A stretch of 34,582 nucleotides of DNA from Alphaproteobacteria bacterium (GCA_947473475.1 CANJBZ010000042.1:1-34582); one strand, 5' to 3'. Shown: positions 8,519 to 16,817, counted from the first letter of the stretch. The notes: a model not told the origin generated them from the letters alone. Numbers and translations: made by a program.

Positions 8519-10135
8519 CTACGCCGCAATATTTTCCTGCTGGGGCTCAGGGCTAAAGAGGGGCGCGGGCAACTCGACATGCACGTGGGTGCCCCGGCCT
8601 TGCTCGCTTTCAATCACGAAGGTGCCTTCGAACCGCGCAACGAGTGTCTTGACGAGTGCGAGTCCCAGCCCAGTCCCCGGCTGCCGCGCAAAGCTGCTTT
8701 CCGAATGGTAGAAAGGCTGCCCCAGATAGGGCAATTTATCCTTGGGGATACCGCAGCCATTGTCTTTCACATCGATGCGAATCCGCTGCGCTTCCGCATC
8801 GTAGGCTGCTGCGATTTCCACAGCTCCACCCTTGGCGGTGAATTTGATGGCGTTGCTTCCTAAGCTCATCAGGATTTGGCTGAGCGCTTTGGTATTGCTC
8901 ATGACCACGGCACTTGTTTCAGGCAGAGCAAGACTTAGCGCGATACCTTGAATCCGCGCGGCCTCCTGGAGAATCGAGCCCGATGACTTCAATACCGTGG
9001 CCAGTTCGACCGGATCAAGGTCGAGTCCGGTGCTGGAATTCTGCAGCTTGGTCAGATCCAGCACGTCGTCCACGATATGCAGCAGATGCAGGCCGCTGGA
9101 GTGGATGGATTCCGCGTAATCGAGGTATCGATTGGACACAGGCCCAAACATTTGCTGCGTCATAACTTCGGAAAAGCCGATCACCGCATTCAGCGGTGTG
9201 CGCAGTTCATGACTCATGTTGGCGAGAAACATGGTCTTGGACCAGCTCTCTTCGCGCAGGCGAACGGTTTCCTCCCTCGCCTGTTGCAGCTGGCGGACTG
9301 TCGCCATCCAATTGGTCAGGCCGAGCCATTGCAGTACGCCAATGAAAGCTATGCAGAACAGGGCGTAGGGCGCCACGGTCAAGGCAAAATCGCGTCCCGG
9401 CGTCGCCGGCCGCCAAGCGAGATAGGCCACGGTCGTGCCCGACGCATCATCAAGCGGGATTTGCGCGAATTCTTTCGACGGAGGCGCATTAACCACGGCT
9501 ACGCGTGACAGATGGAAATCCGTTTGGACTTTGGAAATCGCGGAGCTATCGAATTCCTTCAGATAAAGCTCGACATTGTGGCGCTCCAGCTTTCCCGTCC
9601 CCCGGTCGTCATTGGGCACGACAAGAGAAGCGGCGCCGAGAAAGAGTTTCCCACCCACGGCGACGAAACCGGCGGCCGTACCAGGCGGTGCGCCCGGACG
9701 CGCTTTGGCATCTTGCACCAGAGTCAGCAGAGCCACGTCCGTTTCAAATTCGGTTTCGGCGATCTTCTGCTTCGGATCGACATAGCCGTAGATGACATGG
9801 TTGTTGTCGCCGAGCACAAACAGAGCCGATACGCCCGTGGTCGTCAGCGCGTAAGGACCGAGATTTTTCTCCGTCCATTCCGGATCTGGTTTGTCGGTGA
9901 GTTGGTCGTAAGCATTATCCCAATAGGTATTGTTGCGCAGCGCATCGCCGAGCTTTGTCAGCGCGTCCTTGTTCGCAGAGCGGACAATCTGCTGCTCGAT
10001 TCCGACTTGATCGGCATCGCGCATTCCCGCGAACACGAATCCGATCGCGCCCACAGCGAATGTCATCGCAGCCAAGCTGCTGAATATCGAAATTCCAGGT
10101 GTAAGCTTGGCGGAAAGCCAGTCCGGAAGTTTCAT
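8519..10135 (-). CDS. Membrane sensor histidine kinase with CHASE4-like periplasmic domain
   Basis: The 538-residue protein has a first transmembrane helix (about 14-37) and a periplasmic domain (about 40-245) with the NNTYWDNAYD pattern typical of CHASE4. A second helix follows (about 249-272). The cytoplasmic part has a HisKA domain with the phospho-acceptor in FLANMSHELRTPLNAV (His309). An HATPase domain follows, with N-box SNAIKFT, G1 VKDNGCGI and G2 GTGLGLALV. It should autophosphorylate in response to an external signal. No response regulator is encoded anywhere in the window, so it is an orphan kinase here. It lies 56 bases downstream of the MFS transporter gene on the same strand, which suggests but does not prove a link to solute sensing. 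Confidence 0.9.
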   Translation of the reverse strand: MKLPDWLSAKLTPGISIFSSLAAMTFAVGAIGFVFAGMRDADQVGIEQQIVRSANKDALTKLGDALRNNTYWDNAYDQLTDKPDPEWTEKNLGPYALTTTGVSALFVLGDNNHVIYGYVDPKQKIAETEFETDVALLTLVQDAKARPGAPPGTAAGFVAVGGKLFLGAASLVVPNDDRGTGKLERHNVELYLKEFDSSAISKVQTDFHLSRVAVVNAPPSKEFAQIPLDDASGTTVAYLAWRPATPGRDFALTVAPYALFCIAFIGVLQWLGLTNWMATVRQLQQAREETVRLREESWSKTMFLANMSHELRTPLNAVIGFSEVMTQQMFGPVSNRYLDYAESIHSSGLHLLHIVDDVLDLTKLQNSSTGLDLDPVELATVLKSSGSILQEAARIQGIALSLALPETSAVVMSNTKALSQILMSLGSNAIKFTAKGGAVEIAAAYDAEAQRIRIDVKDNGCGIPKDKLPYLGQPFYHSESSFARQPGTGLGLALVKTLVARFEGTFVIESEQGRGTHVHVELPAPLFSPEPQQENIAA

Positions 10136-10147
10136 CTCTACCTCACC

Positions 10148-10164
10148 CCCCTTAATTAAGAGGG
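10148..10164. promoter_or_regulatory. AT-centred palindrome before the kinase gene
   Basis: CTTAATTAAG (10151-10160) is a perfect palindrome, extended by near-complementary C and G runs on each side. It lies 15 bases upstream of the kinase start, in the short MFS/kinase gap. It has no T-run in the minus direction, so it is not a convincing terminator; an operator or translation-control element is possible. Confidence 0.3.
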
Positions 10165-10191
10165 TGGGGTTGAAAAAACCTTAAGTTGTAA

Positions 10192-11541
10192 CTATTCCGC
10201 CGCGCGCAACGTATCGGCATTCCGCACCGGACGAACAGCGGGCTTTTCTCCGAGCAGCGGAATATGACGCACGGCCAGCGCGGGAATAAGCACTGGAATG
10301 GCAAGCACTGAGTAATAAGCGATCCGCTGCCACCCGGACCCGATGAGCAGGCCTGCGACATACGGTCCAACCACGGCGCCCAGACGCCCGAAACCGATGG
10401 CCAGCCCCGTACCGGTATTACGCACCAGCGCCGGATAGATCTGCGGCACAAGTATGTACAGGCTTGCCATCGAACCGATGAGAAAGAAGCCCGCGACGAA
10501 CGCCCCGGACATGACGGGGATGAGGCCCTCGCGCAACGCCCCAAAGCCGACGATGGAGGCGAACAATGCGATGAACATGTAAGGCGCCAGCGTGCGCGTA
10601 TGCGATTTGCCGGCGAAGTAGCCGAAGATCAGTCCTCCCAAAATCCCTCCGACATTCAGCAGGACCGAGCCGAAAATTCCCTGCTGAACGCTGAAACCGA
10701 GATCGACCAGATTTTTGGGTGTCCACGACAGGACAAAATAGAAACTGAACATCAGTGTGAAGTAGCAGAGACAGATCAACAGCGTTGCTTTGCGGAATCG
10801 CGGCTCGAAAACCCCAAGCACGGCCCGGGTGGAAATCTCCTCGCGCGCTAATTCCGGCAAAGCCGTCATGGCCGGATGTCCAATACGGCGCATCACGGCA
10901 TTTACGCGTTCCAGTGCGTCGGGCCGGCGGCGGGACAAAATAAAATCGAGCGATTCCGGAAGGTAAAGGATCGCGGGCAACAGCAATGTGGAGCAAGCGC
11001 CGCCAAAGATGAAAGCAGAGCGCCAGCCAAACACGGCAATGAGATAGGCCGAAATAGAACCGCCGATGATCGCGCCCGCCGAGTAACCGACCACCATCGC
11101 GGAAATGGAAAAGTCGCGCCAGCGGTCCGGCGCGTATTCCGCCAGCAGCGTGTTGCCGCTCGCCAGCAAGCCGCCGACGCCGAGGCCTGTCACGAAGCGT
11201 AAAGCCGCAAGTTCAAGCACATTCGAGGTCACAGCCGACCCGAGCATGCCCACGCTGATAATCGCGGTGGAAAGCAGAACAACATTCCGCCGCCCCCACA
11301 AATCGGCCAAGGGCGACAGCAGCAACGACCCCATCGCCATGCCGGCAAGACCGGCCGACAGCAGAATGCCCAATGTCGCCGGAGCGACATCCCATTCCTT
11401 AGCAATCAGAGGCGCGGTGAACGAGATCGCCAATACGTCAAAGCCGTCGATCATGTTCAGGACGGTGCAGATCACCACCACCATGATCTGGAAAGATTTC
11501 ATGGGGCTTTCGCGCAAGACGATTCTGGCGTCTCCGGTCAT
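10192..11541 (-). CDS. MFS transporter, aromatic acid:H+ symporter (AAHS) type
   Basis: This 449-residue, 12-helix transporter has the first-helix MIDGFDVLAISF motif with the DGxD acidic pair typical of PcaK/BenK-type aromatic acid symporters. It also has the MFS motif A equivalent LADLWGRRNVVL between helices 2 and 3, and a second-half counterpart region near FGYFAGKSHTRT. It is expected to import benzoate-like or hydroxybenzoate-like acids with protons. The ATG at 11541 has GGAGA upstream and overlaps the stop of the preceding YeeE-like gene by four bases, so the two are translationally coupled. The Rieske/decarboxylase gene set at 26-33 kb could use such a substrate, but it is far away in this window. 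Confidence 0.88.
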   Translation of the reverse strand: MTGDARIVLRESPMKSFQIMVVVICTVLNMIDGFDVLAISFTAPLIAKEWDVAPATLGILLSAGLAGMAMGSLLLSPLADLWGRRNVVLLSTAIISVGMLGSAVTSNVLELAALRFVTGLGVGGLLASGNTLLAEYAPDRWRDFSISAMVVGYSAGAIIGGSISAYLIAVFGWRSAFIFGGACSTLLLPAILYLPESLDFILSRRRPDALERVNAVMRRIGHPAMTALPELAREEISTRAVLGVFEPRFRKATLLICLCYFTLMFSFYFVLSWTPKNLVDLGFSVQQGIFGSVLLNVGGILGGLIFGYFAGKSHTRTLAPYMFIALFASIVGFGALREGLIPVMSGAFVAGFFLIGSMASLYILVPQIYPALVRNTGTGLAIGFGRLGAVVGPYVAGLLIGSGWQRIAYYSVLAIPVLIPALAVRHIPLLGEKPAVRPVRNADTLRAAE

Positions 11542-11993
11542 CTGTTCTCCTCTGCGGCCAGCGAGGGCATGCTAGCCCGGCTGCCGCTCCGCATCCAACG
11601 CACCAGAATCATTCCTACAAGCATCGACAGCACGAACACCACCACGGCGATGCGGCCGGACGCCAGCGAAACGACGGCCGGTCCAGGGCAATACCCGGCG
11701 AGGCCCCAGCCGATGCCAAAAATTGCTGCGCCTGCGAGCAGGGGCGTGTCGATGCGTGTTGCGGTAGGAAGCGAAAACCGGCTCGCCCACAACGGCTTCG
11801 ATTTCGGCACCAGAAAGCGATAGCCGACAAACGTCACGGCAACACCGCCCGCCATCACGAACAACAGTGCGGGATTCCAGGCGCCGGCGACGTCCAGAAA
11901 CCCTTGCACGACCGCGGGACTTGTCATGCCCGACAAGCAAAGCCCCAAGCCGAACAAAAATCCCGCGAGCAATCCGGTGAGTGTGCCGCGCAT
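11538..11993 (-). CDS. YeeE/YedE-type membrane protein, second half (PmpB-like)
   Basis: The 151-residue protein has about four transmembrane helices and the paired motifs GLCLSGMTSPAVV (about residues 17-29) and GYCPGPAVVSL near residue 100, each with a conserved Cys. This is the small DUF6691/YeeE-YedE group thought to move sulfur compounds such as thiosulfate or persulfide across the inner membrane. It starts three bases after the stop of its partner half and overlaps the downstream MFS gene by four bases (ATGA). The usual neighbours (persulfide dioxygenase, rhodanese, ArsR regulator) are absent. The transport role is inferred from the family. Confidence 0.82.
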   Translation of the reverse strand: MRGTLTGLLAGFLFGLGLCLSGMTSPAVVQGFLDVAGAWNPALLFVMAGGVAVTFVGYRFLVPKSKPLWASRFSLPTATRIDTPLLAGAAIFGIGWGLAGYCPGPAVVSLASGRIAVVVFVLSMLVGMILVRWMRSGSRASMPSLAAEENR

Positions 11994-11996
11994 CGC

Positions 11997-12419
11997 TTAC
12001 GCTCCCAACACGTGGCGGGTCACGAAGACCGTCAGAACACCCGCGGCGATGAACGTAACCACCGCAACGACGGATCGCACAGATAACCTTGATATCCCGC
12101 AGATTCCATGTCCGGAGGTGCAGCCGCCTCCAAGCGCCGTCCCAATTCCCACGAGCAACCCCGCGGCGATGAGAACCGGCGTACCCACGGTGGGTGGCCC
12201 AATCAGCACATCGCCGCTGAATGTGCGTAACGCGGCAGGAGCAGCCACAAGGCCAAGAATGAAAGCCAGCCGCCAGGAGCGATCCGCTACGGGCTTGGGC
12301 GGCAGCAGGCCACCCACAATACCGCTGATGCCCGCAATGCACCCGGTGAGCGCCATCAGCAACACCGCGGACGTGCCGATCATAACGCCGCCAATCGCGG
12401 CGAGAGCGAAGGGATGCAT
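11997..12419 (-). CDS. YeeE/YedE-type membrane protein, first half (PmpA-like)
   Basis: The 140-residue protein has about four helices, the LTGCIAGISG motif near residue 25 and the hallmark GGGCTSGHGICGISR near residue 97. These Cys/Gly motifs line the sulfur-compound path in YeeE family structures. It forms the N-terminal half of a split transporter, with the second half starting three bases on. It lies 29 bases behind PPK2 on the same strand. Whether the pair carries thiosulfate, sulfide or another sulfur species cannot be decided here. Confidence 0.85.
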   Translation of the reverse strand: MHPFALAAIGGVMIGTSAVLLMALTGCIAGISGIVGGLLPPKPVADRSWRLAFILGLVAAPAALRTFSGDVLIGPPTVGTPVLIAAGLLVGIGTALGGGCTSGHGICGISRLSVRSVVAVVTFIAAGVLTVFVTRHVLGA

Positions 12420-12448
12420 CGTTTACCCCAAAAAGCGTTGCTAAGCCG

Positions 12449-13213
12449 TCACCGCGCCAAGACGCCTTCCTTGCCGATGCCCGGCGTCCAAATGACCACC
12501 GTCTTGCGGTCTGGCTCGACCAGTGAATTTTTCCGTCCCGGATAGGAGAAGCTGTTCAGCAAATCCTTCAGCACCGCCGCGTGGGCAAGCTTTTTGTGAT
12601 CGGCCCTGACGATACGCCAGGGCGCCAATCCATGGCTTGTGCGGAGAAACATTTCGTCGCGCGCTTTGGTGTAGGGCTTCCATTTCTTGGCCGCGACGGC
12701 GTCGATGGGCGAATTCTTCCATGCCTTCAGCGGGTCCTTGCAGCGATCCATCAGGCGCTTCTTCTGCTCGTCTCGGGTGACATCGAGATAATATTTGCGG
12801 AGCTGCAGCCCCGAGCGCACGAGCAGGCTCTCAAACTCCGTCACGGTGTCGAAGAACTCCTCGACTTCGGCCTCCGTACAAAAGCCCATGACGCGCTCGA
12901 CGCCCGCGCGATTGTACCAGGAGCGGTTGAACAGCACGAATTCGCCATGCGCCGGCAATTCCCGCACGAAACGCTGGTAATACCATTGGTCTTTTTCGCG
13001 GTCGGAGGGCTTTGGCGGCGCGAACACGCGCGTATCGCGCGGGCTCATGTGCTCCATGATGCTCTTGATGGTGCCGTCTTTACCGGCGCCATCGCGCCCC
13101 TCGACAATGACCAGCACGCGGGCGTTATTCTCAATCAGATGGCGTTGCAGCTTTACCAATTCGATCTGCAAGCTGCGCATCTCGCGCTTCAACGCATCGT
13201 GCTTGTCTGTCAT
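12449..13213 (-). CDS. ppk2: Polyphosphate kinase 2
   Basis: PPK2 moves phosphate between polyphosphate and nucleoside di- or monophosphates in the cytoplasm. The 254-residue product is a single-domain enzyme. It shows the Walker A loop EGRDGAGKDGT (about 38-48), the KPSDREKDQWYYQRF segment, a Walker B-type FNRSWYNRAGVERVMGF and the lid-region Arg cluster (KKRLMDRCKDPLKAWK). The Walker B position is Asn rather than the Asp found in many members. I prefer the ATG at 13213 because AGGGA lies six bases upstream; the ATG at 13219 abuts that site directly. A strong terminator of the upstream hydrolase gene ends only about a dozen bases before the start. PPK2 subclass (ADP- or GDP-preferring) is not determined. 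Confidence 0.92.
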   Translation of the reverse strand: MTDKHDALKREMRSLQIELVKLQRHLIENNARVLVIVEGRDGAGKDGTIKSIMEHMSPRDTRVFAPPKPSDREKDQWYYQRFVRELPAHGEFVLFNRSWYNRAGVERVMGFCTEAEVEEFFDTVTEFESLLVRSGLQLRKYYLDVTRDEQKKRLMDRCKDPLKAWKNSPIDAVAAKKWKPYTKARDEMFLRTSHGLAPWRIVRADHKKLAHAAVLKDLLNSFSYPGRKNSLVEPDRKTVVIWTPGIGKEGVLAR

Positions 13214-13224
13214 CAGCATTCCCT

Positions 13225-13258
13225 ATGAAAACGGGCGGGAACAAAGTCCCCGCCCGTT
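13225..13258 (-). terminator. Rho-independent terminator of the alpha/beta hydrolase gene
   Basis: A perfect 10-bp stem pairs AACGGGCGGG (13230-13239) with CCCGCCCGTT (13249-13258) across a nine-base loop. Read on the minus strand it is followed by TTTTC. It begins 23 bases past the hydrolase stop and ends just before the PPK2 ribosome-binding site. Confidence 0.8.
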
Positions 13259-13281
13259 CAACGTACTATGCGCGGCGGACT

Positions 13282-14214
13282 TTACTGCGCGGCAGCAGCT
13301 TTGACGTTCGCCGAATATTTCTTGATGAACGCCAGCATGCGATCGGAAAGCTGAGTCTCGTTGGTTCCGATCGAATAGACCTGCGACATGTGGTTGTGGC
13401 CGCTCATCAGGTGGAAGCCATGTTCCTTGCCGGCAGCGGTGAGCGTCTTGTCGATCATATCGCCCTGCTGCATCTGGCTCTGCATGTCCCATTCCGCACG
13501 GGTGAAGAACAGAGGGATGTCGGTTTTCTTCATGCCTTCGACCGCGTTCACTTCCGCAATCTTGGCCGCATCATCGCCCGCATAAGGGTGCGGCGCTTTG
13601 AACTCATATTGGCCGGAGGTGATGAACGCGCCCGCGAGATTTCCGCCCGTCGCCTTCACGAAGTTCGGATGCGACACCATAATCGCGACCAGCGAAGCGC
13701 CGGCGGAATGCCCCCACACGAAAATCTTGTTCGGGTCGCCGCCATATTCACGCGCGTGCTCACGGACATATTTCACCCCGGCGGAAACGTCATCGTTCGC
13801 GGCCGGATATTTCGATTGCGGCGCCAGACGGTAGTTGGTCTGCGCGGCCACCATGCCGTGCTGCACGGCCCAGGTCATAACGTTGTCGTACATGAATTCG
13901 CCGGGGCGATGCTTGTCGCCGCGTGTGAACCCGCCGCCATGGACATAGATCAGGATCGGCTTGCCTGTGCCCTGACCCGACGTGAACATATCCAGCTTCT
14001 GCGCCGGATCGGAGCCGAAGGCGAGATCGCGGGTGACTTTGATGTCGGCGGGAATTCCGGCGGTGTGGAACGGCGCGAACAGCGGCGCTGTCTTGGGATC
14101 GTTCTCATGGCCCATCTTGGCAATCGCTGCCTGCACGTCTTTGGGCAGGTCGGCGCTGGCGGCCGTCGGTAAGGCAAGCGCGGCAACGGCAAGCAAGAGA
14201 AGATGCTTCTTCAC
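13282..14214 (-). CDS. Exported alpha/beta hydrolase (esterase/lipase, HSL-like)
   Basis: The start is GTG at 14214, with GGAGGA six bases upstream; the long frame beginning at 14319 has no such site. The 310-residue product opens with a signal peptide (cleavage near ASA, about residue 21). It then has the HGGG oxyanion-hole motif (about 92-95) and the nucleophile elbow GHSAG with Ser170. A late His-rich GHNHM segment may supply the catalytic His. It should be a periplasmic carboxylesterase-type enzyme. It is divergent from the NHL gene at 14350, with a 135-base shared promoter region, and is closed by a strong terminator. Substrate unknown. Confidence 0.85.
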   Translation of the reverse strand: MKKHLLLLAVAALALPTAASADLPKDVQAAIAKMGHENDPKTAPLFAPFHTAGIPADIKVTRDLAFGSDPAQKLDMFTSGQGTGKPILIYVHGGGFTRGDKHRPGEFMYDNVMTWAVQHGMVAAQTNYRLAPQSKYPAANDDVSAGVKYVREHAREYGGDPNKIFVWGHSAGASLVAIMVSHPNFVKATGGNLAGAFITSGQYEFKAPHPYAGDDAAKIAEVNAVEGMKKTDIPLFFTRAEWDMQSQMQQGDMIDKTLTAAGKEHGFHLMSGHNHMSQVYSIGTNETQLSDRMLAFIKKYSANVKAAAAQ

Positions 14215-14349
14215 GGGGTGTCCTCCTGGCGGGTTTTCTTGGTGTTTGGGCCGAAGAGTGCCGTATCGGCGTAACGCGGGCAAGGGCAGGCCATTGCAGA
14301 ATGGCCGCAAGGACAGCATTCTGCCCGCAAAATCCCAGGGAGGAAACCG

Positions 14350-15405
14350 ATGAAATCGTTGCTGATGAAGACCGCCGCTTGTACCGCGCTGGCTATGGCC
14401 GCCTTAACTGCTTCGCCCGCATTTGCGCAAAGCGTGAAATACGAAGTGGATACGTCCTGGCCTAAGCCCCTGCCCGACAAATGGGTCATCGGCGGTTTGG
14501 GCGGTCTGTGCGTGGATGCGCAGGACCATGTTCTGATCCTGAACCGGCAGGATGTGCTCGACGTCGACCTGAACGCCGGCAAGGTCGCGCCGAACATGAT
14601 CGAGTTCGATCCGGCGGGAAATGTCGTCAATTCCTGGGGCGATCCCAAGCTGCTCGATGACCGGCTGCATTCCTGCCACTTCGATGGCGAAGGCAATGTG
14701 TGGGTTGCCTCGGCGCCGTCCGGGATGATTCAGAAATACAGCCATGACGGAAAACGCATGCTGCTGCAGATCGGCCCCAAGGGGAAAATCGATTCGTCCG
14801 ACGGCACCGACAAAGGCAAACCGCTCAATTCGGACGCCGCCATTTTCAACATGCCGTCGTCCATCTTTGTCGATCGCGGCAATGGCGATGTCTATGTCTC
14901 GGACGGCGAAGGCTCCGGCAGCAACCGCCGCATCGCGGTGATGGACAAGACCGGAAAATTCCTGCGTCAGTGGAAGCAGGAGGACATGCAGACCGTCCAT
15001 TGCCTGACCATGGCAAAAAACGGCGATGTCTATGTCTGCAACCGGTTGGGCGAGTCGATCCGCGTGTTCGACAAGATGGGCAAACTGAAGCGGACTATCT
15101 CCGTGCCATGGCAGCCGGTGACCCCGCCCAAGGACGGCAAAAAGAAAGAGACCGGCGGCTCAGCGGTGGCGATCGATTTCTCGCCCGATCCGCAGCAGAA
15201 GCTGATGTTCGTGATCAATCAGAACAGCGCCACGATTGAGATTCTTGAGCGCGAGTCGGGCAAGAAGGTCGGTCAATTCGGACGCGCGGGAAGCTTCATC
15301 GGCGAATTCCAGCAGGCGCACGGCATCGCAGTGGATTCAAAAGGCAACGTCTACATCGCCGAAAACCGCGGCCGCCGCGTGCATAAGTTCAAACCGGTTC
15401 CGTAA
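14350..15405 (+). CDS. Exported NHL-repeat beta-propeller protein
   Basis: The 351-residue protein has a signal peptide (cleavage near AFA-Q, residue 26-27). It then has about six NHL-type blades, seen as repeats of the form G-hydrophobic-x-VD-x-x-G-x-V-Y-V-A/S-D, for example SIFVDRGNGDVYVSDGE and GIAVDSKGNVYIAEN. Such propellers are binding platforms or lyase-like enzymes in the periplasm. The ATG has CAGGGAGGA at the right distance. It is divergent from the hydrolase gene and is followed by a hairpin at 15429-15460. It is a shorter relative of the propeller at 7154-8443; no catalytic residues can be assigned. Confidence 0.8.
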   Translation: MKSLLMKTAACTALAMAALTASPAFAQSVKYEVDTSWPKPLPDKWVIGGLGGLCVDAQDHVLILNRQDVLDVDLNAGKVAPNMIEFDPAGNVVNSWGDPKLLDDRLHSCHFDGEGNVWVASAPSGMIQKYSHDGKRMLLQIGPKGKIDSSDGTDKGKPLNSDAAIFNMPSSIFVDRGNGDVYVSDGEGSGSNRRIAVMDKTGKFLRQWKQEDMQTVHCLTMAKNGDVYVCNRLGESIRVFDKMGKLKRTISVPWQPVTPPKDGKKKETGGSAVAIDFSPDPQQKLMFVINQNSATIEILERESGKKVGQFGRAGSFIGEFQQAHGIAVDSKGNVYIAENRGRRVHKFKPVP

Positions 15406-15428
15406 CGACTCTTCCGTTTGAGAGAACG

Positions 15429-15475
15429 GCTCGGTAAAGGTCGAATTCCCTCTACCGAGCTCTCTATTGTTTGCT
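15429..15475 (+). terminator. Hairpin after the NHL gene
   Basis: GCTCGGTA (15429-15436) pairs perfectly with TACCGAGC (15453-15460) across a 16-base loop, and a T-rich stretch follows. It sits between convergent genes and starts 24 bases after the NHL stop. The long loop makes it a weaker terminator than those at 13225 or 19424. Confidence 0.45.
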
Positions 15476-15823
15476 TCAATCGATGTGCTGCTTTTGACGC
15501 ATCCGCCCCCCGAGCTTTTGCCACGCTTCAAATCGGTGGGTTGCTGCCCCAAAGCTAATTTCCATCGCTTGAGCCACGGCGTAACGTGATCGCCCCCGAT
15601 CAAATAGTCTGTAGCAAACCTCCACACCGCGAGGCGTCAGCTTCTCCAGTCCACCTACCTCGTACTTATTCCGAGGGTCTTTCGGATCAAATTCCGCATC
15701 CAACGACACTGGTTCTCCCAGTGACTGGCGAAGTGCAACGAGGCCACTGAGAACCTTCTCTAATCCAGCAATTACGTCGTCAATAGCTGCCCAAGCATCT
15801 GCATTGTTGATCTCGATGTTCAC
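15476..15823 (-). CDS. Small protein with probable helix-turn-helix, in an AT-richer islet
   Basis: The preferred start is GTG at 15823, with a perfect AGGAGG (15829-15834) five bases upstream; a GTG at 15829 overlaps that site. The 115-residue product has an N-terminal helical, coiled-coil-like part (about 8-40). The C-terminal domain reads KLTPRGVEVCYRLFD, RSRYAVAQAMEISFGAATHR, a pattern consistent with a DNA-binding helix-turn-helix. I do not recognise a named family. Codon use and flanks are visibly less GC-rich than neighbours, and an inverted repeat lies just upstream of the ribosome-binding site, so it could be an acquired autoregulator. Function is not assigned. Confidence 0.55.
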   Translation of the reverse strand: MNIEINNADAWAAIDDVIAGLEKVLSGLVALRQSLGEPVSLDAEFDPKDPRNKYEVGGLEKLTPRGVEVCYRLFDRGRSRYAVAQAMEISFGAATHRFEAWQKLGGRMRQKQHID

Positions 15824-15842
15824 ACTCACCTCCTTAAATAAC

Positions 15843-15862
15843 TATAGAAGACACCTTCTATA
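15843..15862. promoter_or_regulatory. Inverted repeat, candidate operator
   Basis: TATAGAAG (15843-15850) and CTTCTATA (15855-15862) form a perfect 8-bp inverted repeat with a 4-base centre, nine bases upstream of the AGGAGG of the small HTH-like gene. The 9-mer TAACTATAG overlaps it at 15839-15847 and recurs at 15900-15908. The position suits a repressor site; no binding evidence exists. Confidence 0.45.
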
Positions 15863-15913
15863 TGTACATTAAGGATAGGTCAAGCCTTATGTAGGTATGT
15901 AACTATAGCCTTC

Positions 15914-16756
15914 TCAAAAATCCGGCTTATCCGCGTGCGGTAGCGGGGCAACTTCGTAGCCGAAGAAGAAATCGTTGTTGGGTTCGCAGATGTCTTCGAT
16001 CAGACGGCCCGCCTTGATGCGCCGCCAAGTCGAGCGCGCCGTCCATGGCATGTTGAAGGCGCCGGGGTCGTCCACCTGCACTTTCACTTCTAGCGTCTTG
16101 CCGCCATCGAGCATGCGGAAGCGTTCCACGACATGAAGCTGGTCGGTGTGCGGCGTGCGGTAATTGTCCACGAAGGTGCGGTCGTTGAGGCCGATGGTGT
16201 CGACGACCAGCGTGTCGCCTTCGTAATGGCCGACCGATTCTCCGTACCAGGACAGTTTCGGATTTTTGGAATGCGGCACGTTCAGGTAAACGTGCCGGGT
16301 CGAGGCGTACAGCTCGTTGACCAGCAGCACCTGGTCCTTAGCCTGGAAAATGTGTACGGGCTGGCCGCGGTTATAGATGTCCCAGGCCGGTACACCGGCC
16401 GGCCAGCAACGCTCGCGGGCGATGAACGGCACTTTGCCGGCGAGCACATCGTCGTTCGCCTTTTTCATCTGCGGAATGACCCAAGGCTTCAGGATCGGGT
16501 TGGTCAGATCGGCCACGCGATAGGTCGATTGCCCCGCCCCGTTCGGCACATAGGGATGCGCCGGATCGGATTCCACCGGGCCAGGACCGGCCGATTTGTC
16601 ATGCGGAAGAAAGTCGTCGCTCGTGGGGCGGTCTTGCGTCCAGCCGGTTTCGCCGTCCGGATTGAAGTTGGGAATCGCGGCGCCGTCGTGGTCCGCGGCC
16701 AAGGCCGCGCCAAACGAAAGACCGGCAACCGCACCCAGATACAGCAGCTTCTTCAT
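15914..16756 (-). CDS. Exported protein of a conserved uncharacterised family
   Basis: The 280-residue protein has a signal peptide (cleavage near ALA-A, residue 20). Its C-terminal half carries the pattern YEGDTLVVDTIGLNDRTF, TPHTDQLHVVERFR and VDDPGAFNMPWT. I recognise this as a widespread family of unknown function in soil acidobacteria and proteobacteria; the usual version has GxWEGDTLVVDTxGFND. A CWPAGVPAWD segment near residue 118 fits the same family. It is preceded on the same strand by another exported protein of unknown role, but a terminator-like hairpin (16789-16817) lies between them. Only weak ribosome-binding sequence is visible. No enzymatic activity is proposed. Confidence 0.65.
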   Translation of the reverse strand: MKKLLYLGAVAGLSFGAALAADHDGAAIPNFNPDGETGWTQDRPTSDDFLPHDKSAGPGPVESDPAHPYVPNGAGQSTYRVADLTNPILKPWVIPQMKKANDDVLAGKVPFIARERCWPAGVPAWDIYNRGQPVHIFQAKDQVLLVNELYASTRHVYLNVPHSKNPKLSWYGESVGHYEGDTLVVDTIGLNDRTFVDNYRTPHTDQLHVVERFRMLDGGKTLEVKVQVDDPGAFNMPWTARSTWRRIKAGRLIEDICEPNNDFFFGYEVAPLPHADKPDF

Positions 16757-16788
16757 CGGTCCCGCGTCTCCGTGGACAGCGCCCCTAC

Positions 16789-16817
16789 TATAACAGAAAC
16801 CCGGCGCGAGGCCGGGC
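16789..16817 (-). terminator. Terminator-like hairpin between two exported-protein genes
   Basis: On the minus strand CCCGGC, a five-base loop and GCCGGG (16801-16817) are followed by TTTCTGTT. It lies 36 bases past the stop of the gene ending at 16854 and 45 before the next start. Confidence 0.6.

Noticed and set aside
10148-10164. Palindrome after the MFS gene as a terminator
   Set aside because: There is no T-run after it on the minus strand, so it was kept only as a weak possible operator.
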